The notes under the pieces are model-generated. The model did no database searches. It saw only the letters and a list, made by a program, of their open reading frames with translations, and was not told the origin of the DNA. From Eleusine coracana subsp. coracana (taxonomy: Eukaryota > Streptophyta > Magnoliopsida > Poales > Poaceae), in NCBI GenBank assembly GCA_032690845.1, contig CM064433.1, positions 38,314,658-38,378,657 on the forward strand: a DNA stretch of 64,000 nucleotides, in the 5' to 3' direction. Shown piece by piece: positions 21,845 through 33,777 of this stretch. Both the position numbers and the translations under genes were made by a program. Position 1 is the stretch's first letter; each line of letters starts with the position of its first letter.

Positions 21845-22960
21845 ATGAATCATGGTCGTGGCCATGGCCGTGGTCATTGTTGCAGTCGTGGTCATGGCCG
21901 TGGGGAGGAAGAACATGCTCCTAAAGTTGAACCAATTGGGGATATGGCAGCAGTTTTAGTGGAGATGCAAGCAATGCGGGCTGAGATGAATGCTATTCGT
22001 CAAGCCCAGGTGGAGGCTGCTGCTGCTGCTCCTATTGGTGGAAATGCTCCTTTGGGTGGTAATGTTAATGGAGGAGAAGGTTTAGTACAGCCAGGAGTGG
22101 CTCCTAATCGTCCTATGGACTTGAGGGAATGGTGTGGTATGTCATTAGAGAAGTTTGGTGGTACTAGTGCTCCCATTGATGCTGCAATTTGGCTTTCTGT
22201 GACTAAAGATAAGCTTGAGGCATTTCAGATTCCACCGGTAAACTGGGTTCGTTTTGGTACTCGGTTATTGAAGGATGAGGCACTAGTATGGTGGAGGAAT
22301 ATGTTGTCATCTCGCTCAGCTGCTTATGGTCCTTTCTCTTGGGGCGAGTTTGTTGGTCAATTTGAGAGGAGATTTTATCCGGTTGCTTTTATGGATAAGA
22401 TGAAAACCCAGTTGGAGAAGTGCCATCAAGGTAAGAAGACAGTGGCTGAATATGAGATTGCCTTTAACCAATTTGTGCGCACAATGAGTATGAGAAGGCA
22501 AGGATTTTTAGACAGGGCTTGAAGGCTTCTATCCATCGAGTCCTTGGTGCTTTTGTTTTAGAGGACTTTCGTTCTATTGTTGAGCGTGCTTTGGGTGTTG
22601 AGGTGCAGGATGACTACACAGATGAGTTGAGAGGTGAAGATCATGCTCATGGACAAAAGGATCAAAAGGATCAGTCTAGAGGCAACACTCAGAAGAAGAA
22701 CAAGAATCATCATCACCATCCATATGGCGATAATTCTTCTCAATCTTGTACTTCAGGAGGTGGTGGTTCTGGAGGAGGATCTACTCAGTTCCGACCTGTT
22801 GCTAAGCCGGGATTGGGTCTTGTGTGTTTCCGTTGTGGTGATACTCATCGTCGTGCGGATTGTCATTGGACTGGTTAGTGTTCCAGGTGTGGCAAGGACC
22901 ACAAGGGCGCAGTGTGCAGAAAGAATCCAAATAGTAAGGTGATTTGGGAGCCAGTGGCAA
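21845..22960 (+). pseudogene. Chromovirus gag, frameshifted
   Basis: The first frame (21845 to about 22510) encodes a basic GRGHGRGH-rich N-terminus and the capsid-like region (WLSVTKDKLEAFQIP, then VWWRNMLSS and FERRFYP). A frameshift near 22505 moves the reading into the next frame, which continues through a QKDQKDQS spacer to two zinc knuckles, CFRCGDTHRRADCH and CSRCGKDHKGAVC. A TAG at 22876-22878 separates the knuckles. Confidence 0.85.
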
Positions 22961-23802
22961 GTTCTTCTTTAGCACAATGTGGTACTGCACACATGATGAC
23001 TGGTGCTACTTTTGGGATGCAGTACACTACTCCTCCAGTGCAGCAGCTCTTGTCTGTGCCACCATCGCAGCATTACTTGCCTGCTCCACTGGTACAACAG
23101 TATTTGCCTGCACCTTCATTGCAGCAGTTCTTACCACCTTCTATGGTGACTTCGGTACCTGGTTCGTCACATGTACCTGCTCCTAGTGGTGCGTATTGGC
23201 TCTATAGAGGTCCTACTCCATCTTTTTCCTCGGCTTCTACACCAACTAGTTTTTCTGGACCTTCTACTTCTACTGGTGTGCCTGGGGTGTACACTTTACC
23301 CGCAGGTGATGCTAGGGATCGTGGCGATGTTGTCACTGGTACCGTATCTATTGATTCATTTGATGCATTTGTATTATTTGATTCTTGCACTAGCTTCTCG
23401 TTTGTCTTGGAGGCTTTTGTGGGTCGTACGGGTATTTCTGTGCAGCATATTGGGCAGTCTATTACTGCCAGTTCTGCTAAGGGTCCTACCTCTAGTACTC
23501 TTGTATGTCCCGGTTGTGTGGTTCACTTGGCGGATGAGAATTTTGGGTCTAATCTTGTGGTTATTCCATTGGATATATTCAATGTTATTCTTGGGATGGA
23601 TTTGCTATCTCAATACCAAGCTATCATCTCTTATTTTTGGAAGACAATATCTTTGCATGCACCTTATGGCAGAGAGATGATTTTTGTTGGGAGTCCTATG
23701 AAGTACTCTCTTGCCTTATTGTACCATTTTTTTCCTGACCGCTGGACAAGAAAATCTAGAATTCTGTTTTCTATTGTCGGAGATGCTGATGTTGTTTTAT
23801 GA
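22961..23802 (+). pseudogene. Chromovirus protease region, active site altered
   Basis: After a long Pro/Gln/Ser-rich linker the aspartic protease appears as FDAFVLFDSCTSFSFV. The catalytic triplet, normally Asp-Ser/Thr-Gly, reads Asp-Ser-Cys (GAT at 23380-23382, TGC at 23386-23388). A downstream NVILGMDLLSQYQA flap/core motif is kept. A TGA at 23800-23802 ends the frame before reverse transcriptase. Confidence 0.8.
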
Positions 23803-25060
23803 GTGGAGGATATTCGAGTTGTTCGCAATCACCCTGATCTTTTTCCACTTGAGCTTCCAGGTATTCCGCCTACGCGGGATGCTGTCTTTAAAATCAAGCT
23901 AATTCCTGGTACACAACCAATCTATAAGAGTCCATATCGAATGGCACCAAAAGAGCAAGTGGAGTTGAAAAGGCAGTTGGATGACCTTCTTGCTAAAGGT
24001 TTCATTAGACCAAGCAAGTCACCTTGGCCTTTTCATGTGTTGTTTGTGGAGAAGAAAGATGGAAGCAAGAGGTTATGTGTGGGTTATCGTGCACTAAACC
24101 AGGTGACCATCAAGAAAAAATATCCTTTGCCTCGTATTGATGTGCTCTTCGAGCAATTGAAAGGTGCCAAGGTATTCTCCAAGATTGATTTAAATTCTAG
24201 GTATCATCAGTTGAGAATTCAAGAGGAGGATATTGAGAAGACGGCTTTCAGCACGAGGTACGGGCATTTTGAATATGTCATTATGTCATTTGGACTAACC
24301 AATGCTCCTACTGCTTTTATGGAAGCAATGAATAGAATGTTGCATGAGTATCTGGATGACTACGTTGTTGTTTTCCTTGATGATATTTTGATCTACTCCA
24401 AGTCTGAGAAAGAGCATGAACGATATCTTAGTCTTCTTCTTGAGTCTCTTTGGAAGAATCAGTTTTATGCTAAGTTAAAGAAGTGTGCCTTCTGGTTGTC
24501 TGAAGTTGTTTTCCTCGGTCATATTATTAATCAACATGGCATTAAGGTTGATCCTAAGAATGTTGCTTAAGTGGTTGAATGGAAGAAGCCTATGAATGTG
24601 ACAGAAATTCGTAGTTTCTTGGGGTTTGCGGGTTATTATCATCATTTTGTGCAGAAATTTTCTACTATTGCAAAACCTATGGCCAGACTTACAGAGAAGG
24701 GTGTTACATTTCAATGCACACATGCTTGTGAAGTCAGTTTTCAGACTCTGAAGAACAAATTGGTGAATGCTCCTATTTTAGCCTTGTCTGAGAGCGGCAA
24801 GCGTTTCACTGTGTATACAGATGCTTCCTAGATTGACTTGGTTGTGTGTTGATGCAAGAGGGCAAGGTGATTGCCTATGGTTCTAGACAGTTGAAGAAGC
24901 ATCAGAGAAATTATCCTACTCGTGATTTAGAGTTGGCTGCTGTGGTATTTGCTCTTAAGTCTTGGAGACATTACCTCTATGGTGAGGCTTGTGATATCTT
25001 TACTGATCATAAGAGTCTCAAATACATTTTCACTCAGAAGGAGTTGAATTTGAGGTAGCG
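23803..25060 (+). pseudogene. Chromovirus reverse transcriptase and RNase H, broken
   Basis: Reverse transcriptase motifs are clear: KKKYPLPRIDVLFEQL, FSKIDLNSRYHQLRI, FGLTNAPTAFMEAMN and the catalytic VVFLDDILIYSK. RNase H follows with FTVYTDAS, IAYGSRQLKKHQRNYPTRDLE and FTDHKSLKYIF. Stops occur at 24568-24570, 24829-24831 and 25056-25058, and a frameshift lies near 24832-24845. Confidence 0.88.
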
Positions 25061-25960
25061 AAGGTGGCTCGAGTTGATAAAGGATTATGACCTTACAATT
25101 CAATATCATCCAAGGAAAGCAAATATGGTGGCCGATGCTCTTAGCGGAACCGGTGTTCCTCAGGTGGCAATGCATTTGATTACAGATTTGGATCGTATGG
25201 GTGTCTCCTTGTGCTATGCAGGCACTGCAAGAGAAGAGACTCAAATGCTCATTCAGTCACGCCTTGTTGAGAGGGTGCGTGATGCACAACAACATGATCG
25301 TTTGATGCAAGAGGTTCGTAAGAGGGTACCAGTTGGTAGACCTCGTGAGTTTAGTATTGATGAAAATGACGTGGTCTGTTTTAAGGGACATCTTTGTGTA
25401 CCACAAAAATTAGAGGCGAAGTTGGATATCTTGAGAGAGGCTCATAGAACGCCATATACAGTTCATCCTGGTGAGACCAAGATGTATAGTGATTTGAAGC
25501 AGAATTTTTGGTGGAAGAGGATGAGAATTGATATTGCTAAGTATGTGGGAGCTTGTGGTGGTGCCAAAAGGTGAAGGCTGAACATAAGAGGCCTGCAGGT
25601 TTGTTACAACCTCTACAAATTCTAGAATGGAAATGGGAGTAGATTACTATGGATTTCGTGGTTGGTTTGCCTCGCTCTCCTCGAGGTAAAGATGCAATTT
25701 GGGTGGTTGTGGATAGACTCACTAAGGTAGCTCACTTTATTTCAATGAAGACCACAAGTTCAGCTGTAGACTTGGTTCCTTTGTATATCAAGGAGGTTGT
25801 GAGACTACATGGTGTACCAAAGTCTATTGTTTCTGATCGAGATCCCAAATTTGTTTCCAATTTTTGGACGAGTTTGCATGGCACACTAGGAACAGATCTT
25901 GAGATGAGTGTTGCTTTCTACCCTTAGACGGATGGTCAATCTGAGCGCACTATACAAACT
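25061..25960 (+). pseudogene. Chromovirus integrase, broken
   Basis: The zinc-binding region is recognisable (HPGETKMYSDLKQNFWWKRM). A frameshift near 25575-25640 leads into the catalytic core with MDFVVGLPRS, DRLTKVAHFI, IVSDRDPKF and, after a TAG at 25925-25927, TDGQSERTIQTLEDMLRAC. The D,D,E residues are thus present but split across two frames and one stop. Confidence 0.88.
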
Positions 25961-26700
25961 TTGGAGGATATGTTACGAGCTTGTGTACTATCTTGGAAAG
26001 GTAGTTGGGAGGATCATTTAGCCTTAGCTGAATTTGCTTATAACAATAGTTATCAAGCAAGTATTAAGATGGCCCCCTATGACGCTTTGTATGGACGGAA
26101 GTGTATTTCTCCATTGTGTTGGGAAGTACCAAGTGAGCGTTTATTGGTTGGTCTAGATTGGGTACAACAGACTCATGATAAGGTACTTGAGATCCGCCAA
26201 AATATGTTGACCGCTCAGAGTCGGCAGAAGAGCTATGCTGATATTAGACGGAGAGATTTGGAGTTTGCAGTAGGTGATGAGGTTCTACTCAAGGTGTCTC
26301 TGACAAAAGGTATTGTTTGTTTTGGCATCAAAGGGAAACTTAGCCCGAGATATATTGGACCATATCTGATTATAGCTCGAGTTGGGTCTTTGGCATATTG
26401 CCTTCAATTACCTGAGTCTATGGCCGGAGTGCACCCTGTTTCATGTTTCTATGTTGAGGAAATATTTAAAGGATCCAGAGAAGAAGATAGAGCCTGAACG
26501 AGTGGTTATTCAGCAAGATCCAACTATCAACTCTCGACCAGTGTGAATATTGGAGTTCTCAGAGCGTGTAATGCGCAATCGTACTGTCAAATACATAAAG
26601 ATCTTATGGAGTAACCAATCTGAGCATGAAGCTACGTGGGAGCTTGAGGAGCAGATGCGTAAGAAGTACCCTGACCTTTTTGAGACCGGTGAGTTTTAAG
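25961..26700 (+). pseudogene. Integrase C-terminus and chromodomain-like tail
   Basis: Contains EFAYNNSYQASIKMAPYDAL, the KGKLSPRYIGPY segment and, after the stop near 26497, a separate-frame tail with VKYIKILWSNQSEHEATWE and MRKKYPDLF. That tail matches the chromodomain of plant chromoviruses, thought to guide integration to chromatin. Confidence 0.85.
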
Positions 26701-26763
26701 GGTTCATTTTTTCTTTCAGTTACTTTGTCATCAAAATGATTGAATTTGAGGACGAATTCTCTT

Positions 26764-26777
26764 TTAGGGGGCTAGAA
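26764..26777 (+). promoter_or_regulatory. Polypurine tract region
   Basis: The purine-rich TTAGGGGGCTAGAA abuts the 3' LTR and follows the GAGGACGAATTC word. It is the expected site of plus-strand priming. Confidence 0.75.
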
Positions 26778-28925
26778 TGTAACGCCTCAAATATTCTTCT
26801 TTTTTAATAACCAAATCTGGTGCTCCTAATTGGTTGTTTTAGTAAGGTATTAAAACATGCCTAATTAGAGTCCAATTAAAGGAAAGAGAAAAAAACTGCC
26901 CACGCCAATCCTGCACCCACGTCTCTCCCCTGACCTTTTCTACTTCTCCATCAAGCGCGAGACCAAGGGAGACAAAGGGACGAAATTACCTATCACTAAT
27001 TCCTCACCCACGTCCTTAGATCCAACCATCTCCTAATGGAGTATTCCCCCACGGGGAGAAGCTGAAGAACCATCTCCTGGAGAGAGACCACCACGATCTC
27101 CTTGGTTAGGAGTTGGTGAGAAGTTGAGAGGAAAAAAAAGATGGGTAGAGGGGACAACGCATCCAGAGATCTTGTAGTTTGGGAAGGTAATGATAAATTT
27201 GTTGTTCCTTCTGATTTTTTTGATTGGTAACAAGTGTTAATGACTAAGATTAGTTGTAACCCTGCTGGGGTGTTGTAGCTCACACAGCTATGTAGCAGAG
27301 TCTGTTTCAGAATGACAAGGGTCTTTTAGTCTGGATGTGAGTATAAAATGAATACTAAAGTTGTAGAGAATTTGTTTACCTTTCTAACAAGTATTTATGT
27401 GCATTTTTTTCGTTAAGTATAACAGGAGTTATGCCTCTCTGAATGTTACTGTCAAAATTATAGTCTGTCATCAGTTTCAGTTTTGACAGTCAGTGTTGTA
27501 TGGATGATTAAGATATCCTATAAGCCGAATCTATACCTTGGGTTATGGAAGATGTTGTAGTAAATTTGATAACCTTTCCATAGAGTATTTAATAACTGTT
27601 TTTAAAGGATTATTCAGGGAGATATGAGTTTTTGAAGTTGACTGTCCTGTAGTTCGAGGACAAATTACAGTGCTGTTTTATAAACTGTTTTACGACTAGT
27701 AGATGTTCAAATTAAATTTTGGTTTTGAATACCAAACTTGTAGGATATTCTGTGTAAATGATCATAATGTATTTACTTGCTAGCATACCCTTTATACTTT
27801 TAAAGTTATGAAAATGTTAAGTAACAATGCTGCTGAAAATTGGCATGATGCTTGTTCTATTCTATCTTTTGGTGGGCGTGGGGACGTAGGAGAGTGTTAT
27901 TGATGTTTGTTTGATATATATGTATGCATTGGTGCTGAGAATTATTTACGATCAGGTGGTGCCCCTTTGAAGCGTGCTTAGCTCTCTATTGATCATTGAT
28001 TGGTGAAGACAAGTAAACGTAGCGCTTGTGGTCCTGCTTTAACTTTATTATTTGAATTGCCTCTACTAAATTGAATAATTCACACTAGCCAGATAAATTG
28101 CTAAATGAGAATTTATCTCTATGTCTTGAATGTCATTTATCAAATTATGGATCCTATTTATTTGATTTCAATGTTGAAGTATATGATGAAGTGCATATAT
28201 GACAATTTTGCATTTTTTGCACTTTCTATTGGATGCATAAGAAGACACCATAGCCTGATGTTAATGTGGTAAGTACCGGTACAACAATGCACATTAAAAT
28301 GAGCATTGGGGTTACAACACTCACTTCTTTTGTTGGGATTTGAGGGTAGAAATAAAGTCATGCATTGCATTGTATCATTGGCATTTTGCATATGCATTGA
28401 AGTTCAGCATTATGAAGTTACCAATGTTTTATCTCATCAATTGGAGTTATATTTCATCTGTTACTATATTTTTGGTGCTGCTATTTAATTTGTTAGTTAA
28501 TTAAACTGTGGTTCACATAATATTGTTAAAGTTGTTTACTTGTTGAGGTTTTTCATAAACCTCATGCGCTTTCATTTTTCTTCCTCAGGTGCTTAAGTTG
28601 GATGGACATGAGCTTGGGATGGGGAGTAGCAGCACCTTTATTCACTTTGTACATGTTTCTAGTTGTTCTGATATATTCATAATAAAGAACTTATGTCCTC
28701 TGAGTTAAAACCTACTGTTCGAGTGATGGAGAAATGTTTAAACTTATTAATGTTTTGAATAATGCTGCTGGATTTATGGATGTTAGAGTAATGCTCTAAT
28801 TGTTAAATTATCTTTTTATCAATCTTGTTTGATGCTTCCACGTACTCTGGATTTATTGATGTCATGCTAATTGTTGTAGTAGTGTAGTTGTGTTAATACT
28901 TTGGAGTGTTTTCTAGGGTGTTACA
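26778..28925 (+). repeat. 3' LTR of the chromovirus
   Basis: Starts TGTAACGCCTC and ends GGGTGTTACA, followed by the GAATG duplication. It is highly similar to the 5' LTR; scattered substitutions show the insertion is not brand new. Confidence 0.92.
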
Positions 28926-28930
28926 GAATG

Positions 28931-29620
28931 GCTGTGGTTAGGGGACTTTGCTCTAAAAGACAAATTCCCTGAATTTAGATCTATTTGTAACAAAAAACAG
29001 TCATGGTAGCCCTCTTGGCTAGCAAAAACTAGAATCTTACCTTTCTAAGATGGCTTGATGAATGGCTTCAAAGACAGATAAATGAAATAAGGAAATAGTC
29101 TAATGGCCGTGGCTTTGAATGACAATAAAGACACACTAAAATGGTGGTTTAAACATCTGGAAACTTTACAGTCAGACCTATGTATAGCTCCCTTTTTAGA
29201 GATCCCTGACAGAAATAATGCTGAATTTGTGGCGAGCTAAATTCCCTCTGAAAATCTTGATCTTCTTATGGTTGATTGGTAATGATGCAATTTTGACAAA
29301 GGATAACATGCTGAGAACGAAATGAAAAGGGTGTAAAAAATGTTCCTTTCTGTGACCAGGATGAAACAATAGAACACTTGATAAAAGATAATACGATCTC
29401 GAGATTGTGTGTTATGCATGTTCTTTCCTGAAATACTGGACAGATTTGTAGAAAGAAGATGACAAGAATGCTCTAACAAATAGAACTGAGGTGCTCCAAC
29501 AAGCAGTGATGCAGCTACATCCAAACGAAGGCAGAAGAGGTGGAAGGACACAAAGGTCTGTGATTTCTGGATGAAGATGATGAGGGAAACGATGGAAGCA
29601 ATGGAATAAAAACTCGCATT
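28931..29620 (+). pseudogene. LINE fragment with zf-RVT domain, right of insertion
   Basis: Frames give WLWLGDFALKDKFPEF, the usual segment after the LINE reverse transcriptase, then the zf-RVT-like stretch FPLKIKIFLWLIGND, ILTKDNMLRTK and CSFCDQDETIEHL. Together with 19239-19468 it forms one decayed LINE 3' half into which the chromovirus inserted. Frameshifts and stops are frequent. Confidence 0.75.
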
Positions 29621-30224
29621 GGGAGAGCTTGCCAGCTTGGTTGCAACATGTTGCAGATCACTTGTTCAATATAATGATTGTTGGCTTTCGGGAGGAGTGG
29701 GCATTGCAGTCATGGGTTCAACATTTTGTAAAAACATTTTTGTTCGTCCTAGTCGGTAGACCCAAAATGGTACTAGGGACAACTAGTAGCAAACAATGGT
29801 TTTTTTGTTTTCTGCATTTAATGACTGGTATAATTTCATTGTGCAAATAATGAAATTCCTTGGGGCGAGGGGGGTGCCCCCAGACCCCAGTTGTGGAAAA
29901 AAAGAATCAGTGGGTTTGTGTGCTAGTATGGGCCGAACACAGCCCATGCGGTCTCTCCGTTCCGTAGATTCTGTTGTTCCTTCTGCGGCGGATGACACGG
30001 GCGATCTTGCTGGCTCTGCTCCTAGCTCTCGTGCCACCAGCAATGATGTCGAGTCGGCAAGCACATGAGTGAATTGCAGACAGCTTAAACCCACGGTGAT
30101 CATCTTCACCCAAATGGCATCTCCAAACATCGTCTTACTTCGAACCGGAGTGGGCTTCTCTTGGCTCCTCTCACCGGTAAGCATGCAGCTAATGACACCA
30201 GCAACCAGGTGTAGGAAAATAATA
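29621..30224. other. No gene recognised
   Basis: A stretch at 29900-30180 has coding-like composition and frames up to 133 codons but no recognised domain. Part of it (30066-30098) resembles 5830-5870, so it is probably a dispersed repeat or gene scrap. Confidence 0.35.
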
Positions 30225-31060
30225 TTTTTGTATTTGTAAAATCATTTTAGCTTGAAATGTATAGGTAGATGGCTTGAAATCTGAAAATATTAATTTATTT
30301 ATTATTGACTATCTATATTTTTTATGTGATATTTCTTTAGAATGGTTGAGAATTTAAAAATTTAATTTGAATTAGAACATGTTGTATTTAAACAATTTAT
30401 AATTATTTGATGTAGTTGAATGCACGAATAGATAGTTTGTATTTTCAGGATATGAATTGATGATCCATATTGTTTATATACTAATTAAACTATCAAAGAA
30501 ATAACAATCTAATTATACTGTAAACATGCTTCTTTATTCTTGATTCTTCCAATTTATTTTGGAAGAAGTAAGCTAATACTCTCAGAATACAAAAAAAAAA
30601 ACTGCTACAAAACTGAAAATAAAATCTTCTGACTCACAGCAAAATTATCCGTAACTAAAACTTAATACGTTCTTAATTACAACTGAACTATTCCTTTATG
30701 TAAAAAGACAACAGAGAAGAAGATATAGAAATTTAAAGGCTAACCGAATAGGCCAGAAAAATGCCCCCCAGAGGTCCACAACTGAGGGTGCCGCTCGTAG
30801 AATCGTTTCTGAAATTAGAGTGAGCAAAACAATAATTATTGGTTTTATAAAATTAGTTTATCATGTAATTTATAGAGAGATGGCTTAAAATGTGAAAATA
30901 GGAATTCAATTTTTTTGTGTGATGTATATTGTTTATGTTAAATTTGTTAATTATGATTTGAGGATTAAAAAATGGAACTGAAATATTATATTTTGACGTA
31001 GTTGAATGTATGAATAGATAGTTTGTATTTTCAAAATAGTTTATAATTTTTCTAAGAATA
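30225..31060. repeat. Diverged direct repeat about 610 bp apart
   Basis: 30225-30460 and 30835-31060 share AGATGGCTTGAAAT/AGATGGCTTAAAAT, GTAGTTGAATG and GAATAGATAGTTTGTATTTTC in the same order. The copies are diverged and very AT-rich. The intervening part has no gene. Confidence 0.55.
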
Positions 31061-31369
31061 GTTCGATATTTTACTGGGTTTTTTAAGATGTTATATGCTA
31101 ATATTTTTAGGTAAGAAATAAGCATAAATAGAGTGCTAGAACAGTAACAATAGCTAAGACATCAAGTATTTAAAATGTAAGGTTTTTTTTAATATTTATG
31201 TTCTGGCAAATTGTTATTTCCTTGACATTTTAAAATCCTTTTTTTAAAAAATTTGAATTGCAGGTTAAAATATGGAAAAGATGAAGGGGTATTGCAGAAA
31301 AGGTTGGACCAAAATGTTATTTAATTTAATTACATGGACTTTTCTGCAAATTAAAGAAACACCTGGGCT

Positions 31370-32484
31370 CCAGGCCTAACAACCTGGGCCTGGGCCATAT
31401 TTCATGCGCCCACCTGGGTTGAATCTGGCCCAGCCGACCGGCCGAATCGCACATGCCATCCATCAGGGATTGGACAATGCTCGTGGATTGCTGCTAGATC
31501 AAAACCGGGTCAGCACAGCGGCTCCGAACCCTAATTCATTCTCTCCCTCGCAGCGCATCCTCTCTCTCCTCTCACTTATCTCTTCTTCTACTTTCCAACA
31601 CCGAGCTTTCCCGATGCTGGATCTAGGTCGCGCGCCTGCGAAGTGGCTAGGGTCGAGCCACCGGCGTGCCGCGTGTCGTCCTCTTTGCCGTGCCGTCCTG
31701 GGTCATGCACCTAGACAGGTGCTGCTTGACTGAGGCAGGCTGTGCCATGGGCCTTTGTGGCTGGGGCTGTAGGAGTAACTAAAAAACAATGATGTAGTTC
31801 TGGAAGTGAAACAGAGAAAATTTATTCCATTTCAAACTTACTGAAATGATAAGGCTGAAATCCACCTATTCAAACATGATTGTTGATAAAAATTCTAAAA
31901 GTATCTCTTCCTGATTTTGTTAAATCAAGCCAAAATTATATGTTGTCATAAAGTTTTGATCTAATTTAGAGGATTGATCTGGTTCGAAGTTTGCTTCTAA
32001 AATTTGAAATTTGAATTTTTAAAGTCACTCTATTTCTGAGCTTTGTTTGATTTATTCGACGTACTTACCAATGAGATAAAATCACCAAAATTCTCTAAAA
32101 ATCTTATTTGGGACATAGATCAATATGATGAAATTTAATTTGGGTCACTTATATTAGAAAAAATTGGAACTTCTAGTTCAAGTCATATTTGTTCTTAAAC
32201 TTCTAGTTCAAATCTTATTTGGGACATAGATCAATATGACGTCCATAGGAGTGTTTTAGACGGTCCTCGAGTCTTTTGCAAGTCCTCGGTTTTGTTCTTA
32301 AGCTTCTTCCGTATCTCTCAAGTGTGATAGTTACAAATGCAAAGATTCGTTACTTTGCCAGAATGATGCAAATAAATTCAAACTTGAGTTTTTAATTTGT
32401 TATTTCACTTTTGTTTTTTTCCCTTGGCTGTCTAGGGTGCATCTGGATTTGGTTCAAGTCATATTTGTCACAATGGGTGTCACA
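31370..32484. mobile_element. Third LTR-like fragment, diverged
   Basis: The layout resembles the LTRs at 1-3324 and 6011-10323: a GGGCC/GGCCCA-rich GC stretch (31370-31730), then an AT-rich part with CTTCTAGTTCAAGTCATATT, ending GGGTGTCACA at 32484. It is interrupted at about 32225-32365 by sequence shared with the LRR gene upstream regions. The 5' bound is not clear. Confidence 0.4.
32225..32365. repeat. Repeat shared with LRR upstream regions
   Basis: GTTTTAGACGGTCC through CTTCTTCCGTATCTCTCAAG to ACTTTGCCAG matches 34740-34845 closely and, more loosely, 38800-38870, 37450-37530 and 41715-41800. It suggests that copies of the LRR promoter region have been scattered locally. Confidence 0.6.
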
Positions 32485-32529
32485 ATGGCTGCATGAGGCA
32501 TCAACCCATATAGGGCACCCGGGAGGCTG

Positions 32530-32650
32530 ACTGGTCACCAATCTTCTCGGACTGCACGGACAGTGGAGAGAACACCACGTTGCCGCCATTGCTATCAGCG
32601 GTGCCGCTAGACAGTAGGTGCTTGACCTGGCCATCACGGACTATCGCCAT
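32530..32650 (-). pseudogene. Serpin-like N-terminal scrap
   Basis: On the minus strand from ATG at 32650 the frame reads MAIVRDGQVKHLLSS, then GNVVFSPLSV. The NVVFSPLSV motif in this position, after a short helix, is characteristic of the serpin N-terminus. The similarity ends after about 35 residues and the rest of a serpin is absent. It is most likely a gene fragment or relic, not a gene. Confidence 0.45.
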
Positions 32651-33114
32651 GATTTCTCTGTGGCATATGGTAAACTCTTTCGGTCTAAAATAGTGTTTTG
32701 TGTGTTGTATTTATGGAGTTCATTCATTGGTATCTCTGGCTGACAATTCAAGTTCGTGTTGGAGCACTTTGGTTAGGGATTGGAGCAGCAATAGAGCATA
32801 ATGGTGGATTCAGCGTTAGTTATTATCTGAGTTATTTACTAATTGGATGCTCCTTTTGAGACCTCCACGTTAATCGAATGAAAATCGTAAAAATTCTCAC
32901 AAAAAAGCAAAACATCTAGCCATTCAATTGAGTGTTGAACTAATAATAGCCATTGGATCTAATTTTGTTTAAATTACCCACCTCTGCCATTATATAAAAT
33001 TTAGTCTAAATTGCCTCTATTACCGGTTCAAATTACACACCTTTACCATACAATTTTTTTTAATTTAGCAACTAAAAAATTCATATCTTTAATTCTCTTC
33101 TCTTGTCGGAGAAT

Positions 33115-33777
33115 CCGATCTGCATTGTTTTGCAGAAACAATAACCGATCAGTGTTATGGTCTGTATGGCTCTTATGCATCGGTAACAAAAACGGACTCT
33201 AGATTAACAATAAAGGCAGGTCTTTGAATAGAATACGGAGAAAAAATTGCAGCGCTGTGTCCCCGACAGGTTACATGCATGGATTAAGCTCCAGAGACGT
33301 ATCATCATGCGTTGTTTTAGGCAAAAAAAAAAATGGAAGCTAGAGAGACTAACAAAATAGCATTCATCATATCAAGCACCTACAGATTTTAGTCTAGAAA
33401 AAACACAGATATATTGTTACGTCAAATTCAAATTAGCAACCATATCCGATCTGCATTGTTTTGCAAAAAGAATAGCCGATCAGCGTTATGGTCTGTATGA
33501 CTCTTATGCATAGGTAACAAAAATGGAATCTAGGTTAACAATAAATTAAGGCAGGTGTTTGAATAGCATACCGAGAAAAACTTGTAGCACTGAGTGTCCG
33601 ACAGGTGATGCATGGATTAAGCGCTCAAGCTAGAGTTGTCTCCTCATGCGTTATTTTAGGCAAAAAAAAAAATGGAAGCTCAAGAGACTAACACAATAGC
33701 ATTCATCATATGGAGCACCTACAGATTTTAGTCTAGAAAAAACACAGATATTTTCTTACATCAAATTCAAATTAGGA
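33115..33777. repeat. 331-bp tandem duplication
   Basis: CCGATCTGCATTGTTTTGCA starts at 33115 and again at 33446. The two units stay parallel through GATCAG.GTTATGGTCTGTATG, GGCAAAAAAAAAAATGGAAG and ACAGATTTTAGTCTAG. They differ by scattered substitutions and small indels. No coding content is seen. Confidence 0.85.

Larger units (their letters stand above)
19469..28925 (+). mobile_element. Ty3/Gypsy chromovirus (Tekay/Del-like), inactivated, 9.46 kb
   Basis: Two long LTRs (2174 and 2148 bp) enclose a primer site, gag, protease, reverse transcriptase, RNase H, integrase and a C-terminal chromodomain-like segment, in Gypsy order. GAATG at 19464-19468 and 28926-28930 is the target duplication. 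Domain order, the chromodomain-like tail and the TTGAGGACGAATTC word before the polypurine tract fit the Tekay/Del clade. At least three frameshifts and several in-frame stops show it cannot encode a working polyprotein. It sits inside a LINE remnant. Confidence 0.92.
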
